From: Citrobacter portucalensis
Lineage (GTDB): Bacteria > Pseudomonadota > Gammaproteobacteria > Enterobacterales > Enterobacteriaceae
Assembly: GCF_002042885.1 (NCBI RefSeq)
Contig: NZ_MVFY01000007.1
Span: 1 to 64,000 of the forward strand
Length of the DNA: 64,000 bases
Reading direction: 5' to 3'
A program made the position numbers and the translations under genes. Position 1 is the stretch's first letter. Every line of letters begins with the position of its first letter. Below the pieces are notes generated by a model that did no database searches, was not told where the DNA came from, and saw only the letters and a list, made by a program, of their open reading frames with translations. Shown piece after piece: positions 61,174-64,000 of the stretch.

Positions 61174-61518
61174 CTATCGCCGAATCGGCGCATTAAACAT
61201 AAAACCCCCTCGGGCAGGGTTGTTGATAAACCCATCGCGGGCGGGATTATAGTTGTGATCCTGGAAACCATTCATCAGGATGGGATCGCCAAAGCCATCC
61301 TGTATCGCCAGCTGTCTGTGGATTCGGTTTCGTGCCCTGAACGTGAAAGCGAAATCATTCGTCCCGCCAATGACGATCACGCCATTACCAGCTCGAAGTG
61401 CCTCGCTCAACTCTTGCTCTCTAACAACCTGGTTTTGTAACGCGCTGGCTGTGGCAGACGATGACGCCAGCAGCAGTAATATGAGAACGGCGCATGAAAA
61501 TACCGATGGCAGTTTCAT
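61174..61518 (-). CDS. Small secreted hypothetical protein
   Basis: 114 residues. A signal peptide (MKLPSVFSCAVLILLLLASSSATASA) precedes a short mature part with REQELSEALRAGNGVIVIGGTNDFAF and a Pro/Asn/Gly-rich, basic tail (NYNPARDGFINNPARGGF). Periplasmic or exported. Not recognised as a named family; first host gene after the prophage on this side. Confidence 0.65.
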   Translation of the reverse strand: MKLPSVFSCAVLILLLLASSSATASALQNQVVREQELSEALRAGNGVIVIGGTNDFAFTFRARNRIHRQLAIQDGFGDPILMNGFQDHNYNPARDGFINNPARGGFMFNAPIRR

Positions 61519-61722
61519 GATTAATACCTATAAAAAGCATGGCTATTAAAGTATAGCTTTATGTTGTCATCTTAACTGAAAAGAAAACCAATAATTTAAA
61601 CCTGCTATCTATACTGTGTTTAAAAGTCCGGAAGAGTAGTGCCGCGCAGTTAAGAACTATAATAAAAACAGCCAACAGATGATTACTTCTGTTGGCAGAC
61701 AGTGCTGGTTCAGGGGGCTGCT
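61519..61722. other. Divergent intergenic region
   Basis: 204 bp, A/T-rich, between the leftward small secreted protein and the rightward LolA/DUF1571-like gene. It should hold both promoters; TATACTGTG near 61608 is a possible -10. Nothing else recognised. Confidence 0.4.
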
Positions 61723-62412
61723 ATGAACATTTCATCTTTTCCGATAGTTATGTTCGCAGCATTGCTTACCTTTAGTGGTGCAGCATATTCGGTGGAAGAA
61801 GGGGATATCTTTTCGCAGAATGCCAGGGCTACGGATCCCATCGCGTTTTCTCAACAGTCATTTAATAACCTGACATCTTATCAGGTTATGATGCGCTCCT
61901 CGTCGCCATCCGATGAAAGCAAAATTATTCGCTATAGCTTTCAAAAGACTGGGTATGTGCGGATGGATTTTACCCAACCGCATTCAGGTGCGGTGCTTAT
62001 TTTTAATCCTGTCAGCGGTAAAGTGACGTTATGGCCATTTGGTGTGGGTTCGTTGCCCATTTTGCACCTGTCGCCTACTAATTCATTGATCCAGGATGAG
62101 CGCGGTCATCGGGTGGATCGTTCTGATATCGGCGTGTTGTTGGGCAATATTCGTCATCTGCAACGCGAAGGGACAACAACCACAGTTGGTAATGAAAACC
62201 TTGCAGGACGGGCGACGACGCGCGTATCTGTGGTTGGGCCAGGAACAATGGCGGTTGATGGTGTTCACCGCTATGACGTCTGGCTGGATAATTATCACGG
62301 ACTCCCTGCCAAAGTGATCAGCTATGCGCCAGATGGGCAGCGATTAGAAACCGTGCTTCTGGATGCTATGGTCATTAACATCCGTTTTCCCGCCAATTTC
62401 TTCTCGCCTTGA
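61723..62412 (+). CDS. Periplasmic LolA/DUF1571-like protein
   Basis: 229 residues from the ATG at 61723 (GGGGG upstream). A signal peptide ends near SGAAYS-VEE. The body (YQVMMRSSSPSDESKIIRYSFQKTGYVRMDF; GAVLIFNPVSGKVTLWPFG; LAGRATTRVSVVGPG; YDVWLDNYHGLPAKVISYA) has the half-barrel pattern of LolA-related DUF1571 proteins, which bind lipids or lipoproteins. Co-directional with the next two genes, 13 nt before the SRPBCC gene. Confidence 0.68.
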   Translation: MNISSFPIVMFAALLTFSGAAYSVEEGDIFSQNARATDPIAFSQQSFNNLTSYQVMMRSSSPSDESKIIRYSFQKTGYVRMDFTQPHSGAVLIFNPVSGKVTLWPFGVGSLPILHLSPTNSLIQDERGHRVDRSDIGVLLGNIRHLQREGTTTTVGNENLAGRATTRVSVVGPGTMAVDGVHRYDVWLDNYHGLPAKVISYAPDGQRLETVLLDAMVINIRFPANFFSP

Positions 62413-62425
62413 GGGAGTCTGTATT

Positions 62426-62896
62426 ATGGCTAACTATCGGTTTTCCACCGTCTGGCGGGTTGAGGCTTCAATTCAGGAGGTATGGGATGTTTTTTCTCAT
62501 CCCGATCAGTGGCCAGAATGGTGGGAAAGTCTGGAACGCATTGTTGAGATTAAAAAAGGTGATATACAGGGCATTGGGGCGCTGCATCGTTATACCTGGA
62601 AAGGAGCGCTTCCTTATCGCTTAACCTTTGATATCAACGTGTTGAATATTCTGCCCTGCTCGCTGCTTGAGGGGCAAGCCAGCGGGGCGGTTGAAGGGCG
62701 AGGCGTGTGGTCTTTTTCTGCCAGTGGCGCAGAAACCATCGTCAGATATGACTGGAATGTGCGTACCACGATCCGCTGGATGAATTACCTGGCCCCGCTG
62801 GCAGCACCTGTATTTCGCTGGAATCACGATATGGTTATGCGCGAGGGGGCAAGAGGGTTAGCCCGCAAACTGGCAACGAATGTCTATATTTTCTGA
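62426..62896 (+). CDS. SRPBCC/START-like (polyketide cyclase type) protein
   Basis: 156 residues from the ATG at 62426 (GAGGGAG upstream). VWRVEASIQEVWDVFSHPDQWPEWWESLERI is the classic N-terminal SRPBCC motif, followed by a seven-strand grip around a hydrophobic cavity (ALPYRLTFDINVLNILP) and a long C-terminal helix. It binds a lipophilic ligand; cytoplasmic. Neighbours suggest handling of a lipid-like or wax-ester-like substrate (inference). Confidence 0.82.
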   Translation: MANYRFSTVWRVEASIQEVWDVFSHPDQWPEWWESLERIVEIKKGDIQGIGALHRYTWKGALPYRLTFDINVLNILPCSLLEGQASGAVEGRGVWSFSASGAETIVRYDWNVRTTIRWMNYLAPLAAPVFRWNHDMVMREGARGLARKLATNVYIF

Positions 62897-62975
62897 ACTC
62901 GCCCTCACTGCTGTACTTTTTGCCTGCCTATGGCTTACTATCTGTCGCGCAGTTTCTCATTTCATTCACAGTTAA
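62880..62975 (+). CDS. Possible small membrane peptide
   Basis: 31 codons overlapping the end of the SRPBCC gene: a hydrophobic stretch (LALTAVLFACLWLTICRAV) would span the membrane once. No strong ribosome site. Could be a real small protein or chance. Confidence 0.3.
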   Translation: MSIFSELALTAVLFACLWLTICRAVSHFIHS

Positions 62976-62989
62976 CAGGTCTGTTATTG

Positions 62990-63133
62990 ATGAATAACCT
63001 CCATCGGCTTACCTTTTTATGTCAGCGTCTGTCTGCTGTGATGATCGCATACGGTTTTTACCTTCTTAGCCGTAGCTCAACTCTTACAACATGGACAGAC
63101 AGCAATGCAACGTCGACAATTTCTCAAAAATAG
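62990..63133 (+). CDS. Possible small protein upstream of the Tat protein
   Basis: 47 codons (MNNLHRLTFLCQRLSAVMIAYGFYLL) with one hydrophobic segment, overlapping the next gene by 29 nt. A longer in-frame start exists at 62930. The ribosome site is weak. Low confidence. Confidence 0.3.
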   Translation: MNNLHRLTFLCQRLSAVMIAYGFYLLSRSSTLTTWTDSNATSTISQK

Positions 63134-64000
63134 CGTTCTCCTTTCCGCCGCCGGTTTAGTCGGTCCTGCGGTTATTAGCCAGACGGTTCACGCCGCTGAG
63201 CCATCCGTTGCACCAGTCGCGCGTCGGCGCTTTGTGTTATCCCAGACGTATAAACTTAACCCTCCTAAGGGATCGAGCGGCGTGGTAAAACTGTGGATCC
63301 CGCTTCCGGTAGATACCGCGTTTCAACAAATGACGGCGCTTGCGTTTAGCGGAAACTATAAGCAGGCGTACGTTACCACTAATAATACTTATGGCGCGAA
63401 AACGCTGTTCGCCACCTGGCCTGACTCGCAGGGCGAATTGTTGATTAACGTTGATATCGACATTGAAACCGCCGACTGGGAGCCGCTGAAGCAGGACGCG
63501 CTGAAAACCTGGCAAGCGCCGGAGCAGATTATTTATCCGCTTGATGTAAAACCGTACCTGCTACCGACGACACATACCCCAGTTGATGGGCTTGTTCTGG
63601 AAACTGCGCGTAAAATCACCGGTAATGAGCAGGATCCGCTGAAAAAAGCGCGCCTGATTTACGAATGGGTGAGTAGCCATATGGAGCGCGATAACGACGT
63701 TATTGGCTGCGGCACGGGGGATGTGGCGGAGATCTTAAAAAGCGGTAAGCTCAAAGGAAAATGCACCGACATGAGCTCCGTTTTTGTGGCTCTGGCGCGG
63801 GCCAGCGGCATTCCGGCGCGCGAACTGTTTGGCATCCGTCTGGGCAAAGCCAATAAACTCGAACGTTACTCGAAAAGCGCTTTTGGCAAAGCAGACAGTG
63901 CAGGCGTCGCCGATGTGAGCGGCGGGCAACATTGCCGAGCCGAATTCTATCTGGCCGGTTACGGCTGGTTACCGTGCGATCCTGCTGATGTGACCAAAAT
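63105..64000 (+). CDS. Tat-exported transglutaminase-like protein (3' end beyond window)
   Basis: At least 298 residues, open to the window edge. The N-terminus QRRQFLKNSVLLSAAGLVG is a twin-arginine signal followed by VHA-AE, so the protein is exported folded. The transglutaminase-like core is present: catalytic Cys in KGKCTDMSSVFVALARASGIPAR, His in GGQHCRAEFYLAGYGW and Asp in PCDPAD. Such proteins act as cysteine proteases or peptide ligases in the periplasm. Last visible member of the co-directional cluster. Confidence 0.85.
   Translation, partial: MQRRQFLKNSVLLSAAGLVGPAVISQTVHAAEPSVAPVARRRFVLSQTYKLNPPKGSSGVVKLWIPLPVDTAFQQMTALAFSGNYKQAYVTTNNTYGAKTLFATWPDSQGELLINVDIDIETADWEPLKQDALKTWQAPEQIIYPLDVKPYLLPTTHTPVDGLVLETARKITGNEQDPLKKARLIYEWVSSHMERDNDVIGCGTGDVAEILKSGKLKGKCTDMSSVFVALARASGIPARELFGIRLGKANKLERYSKSAFGKADSAGVADVSGGQHCRAEFYLAGYGWLPCDPADVTK

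Noticed and set aside
61072-61440. Plus-strand frame starting in attR
   Set aside because: Starts inside the duplicated terminator and runs opposite a signal-peptide-bearing gene; no ribosome site.

Overview
The window is an enterobacterial chromosome segment carrying a complete-looking, integrated siphovirus prophage. The host genes and their order (yedF-yedE, yedD, amyA, fliTSD / fliC / fliAZ, tcyJ-dcyD-tcyL-tcyN, sdiA, yecF, uvrY-uvrC, pgsA, tRNA-Gly/Cys/Leu) are those of the flagellar region near 43 min of Escherichia coli K-12. Salmonella's fliB, expected between fliA and fliC, is absent. Many proteins, SdiA above all, differ from E. coli. A Citrobacter-like host fits best, but sequence reading alone does not settle the genus.

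Layout. 1-430: non-coding, with a P4-type integrase remnant and a REP element. 431-3993: sulfur-uptake pair yedE/yedF, lipoprotein yedD, cytoplasmic alpha-amylase. 4062-9616: flagellar late genes, with divergent sigma-28 promoters between fliD and fliC. 9689-13218: cystine uptake and D-cysteine desulfhydrase operon. 13406-17965: sdiA, yecF, uvrY-uvrC, pgsA. 18117-18416: three tRNA genes. 18360-61084: the prophage, bounded by a 124-bp direct repeat that copies the 3' part of tRNA-Leu and the tRNA operon terminator. 61085-64000: host flank with a small secreted protein, a LolA/DUF1571-like periplasmic protein, an SRPBCC protein and a Tat-exported transglutaminase-like protein cut by the window end.

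Prophage (42.6 kb). The leftward early arm (24615 to 18542) holds a ParB-like protein, Ead/Ea22-type small proteins, a PD-(D/E)XK-like protein, an ASCH-like protein, a DUF4224 protein and the integrase. The immunity region is lambda-like: a CI homologue with the Ala-Gly autocleavage site, Cro, pRM, pR and pL, and seven recognisable 17-bp operators. The rightward early arm has a YmfL/CII-type regulator, an O-like replication protein with six ~23-bp iterons inside its gene (origin), an MT-A70 methylase, RusA, a Rha-KilAC antirepressor-like protein, a DUF968 protein and a DUF1133 (Q-like) protein. Late genes follow: holins, GH108 endolysin, Rz/Rz1, two glycosyltransferase-like genes, HNH nuclease, and an HK97-type packaging/head/tail set with a lambda-type -1 frameshift (GGGAAAG) between the tail chaperones. 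The right end has an SOS divergon (DinI-like; UmuD'-like) with two LexA boxes.

The least explained parts are: (1) the roughly 870-nt untranslated pL leader, with strong hairpins and a tRNA-Arg(UCU), in a phage with no visible N gene; (2) accessory cassettes at 32587-33228, 35559-36130, 47974-48693, 51285-51837 and 60018-60740; (3) a structured element at 36228-36294; (4) a UmuD'-like protein that begins at the residue after UmuD's cleavage site and lacks its catalytic serine.
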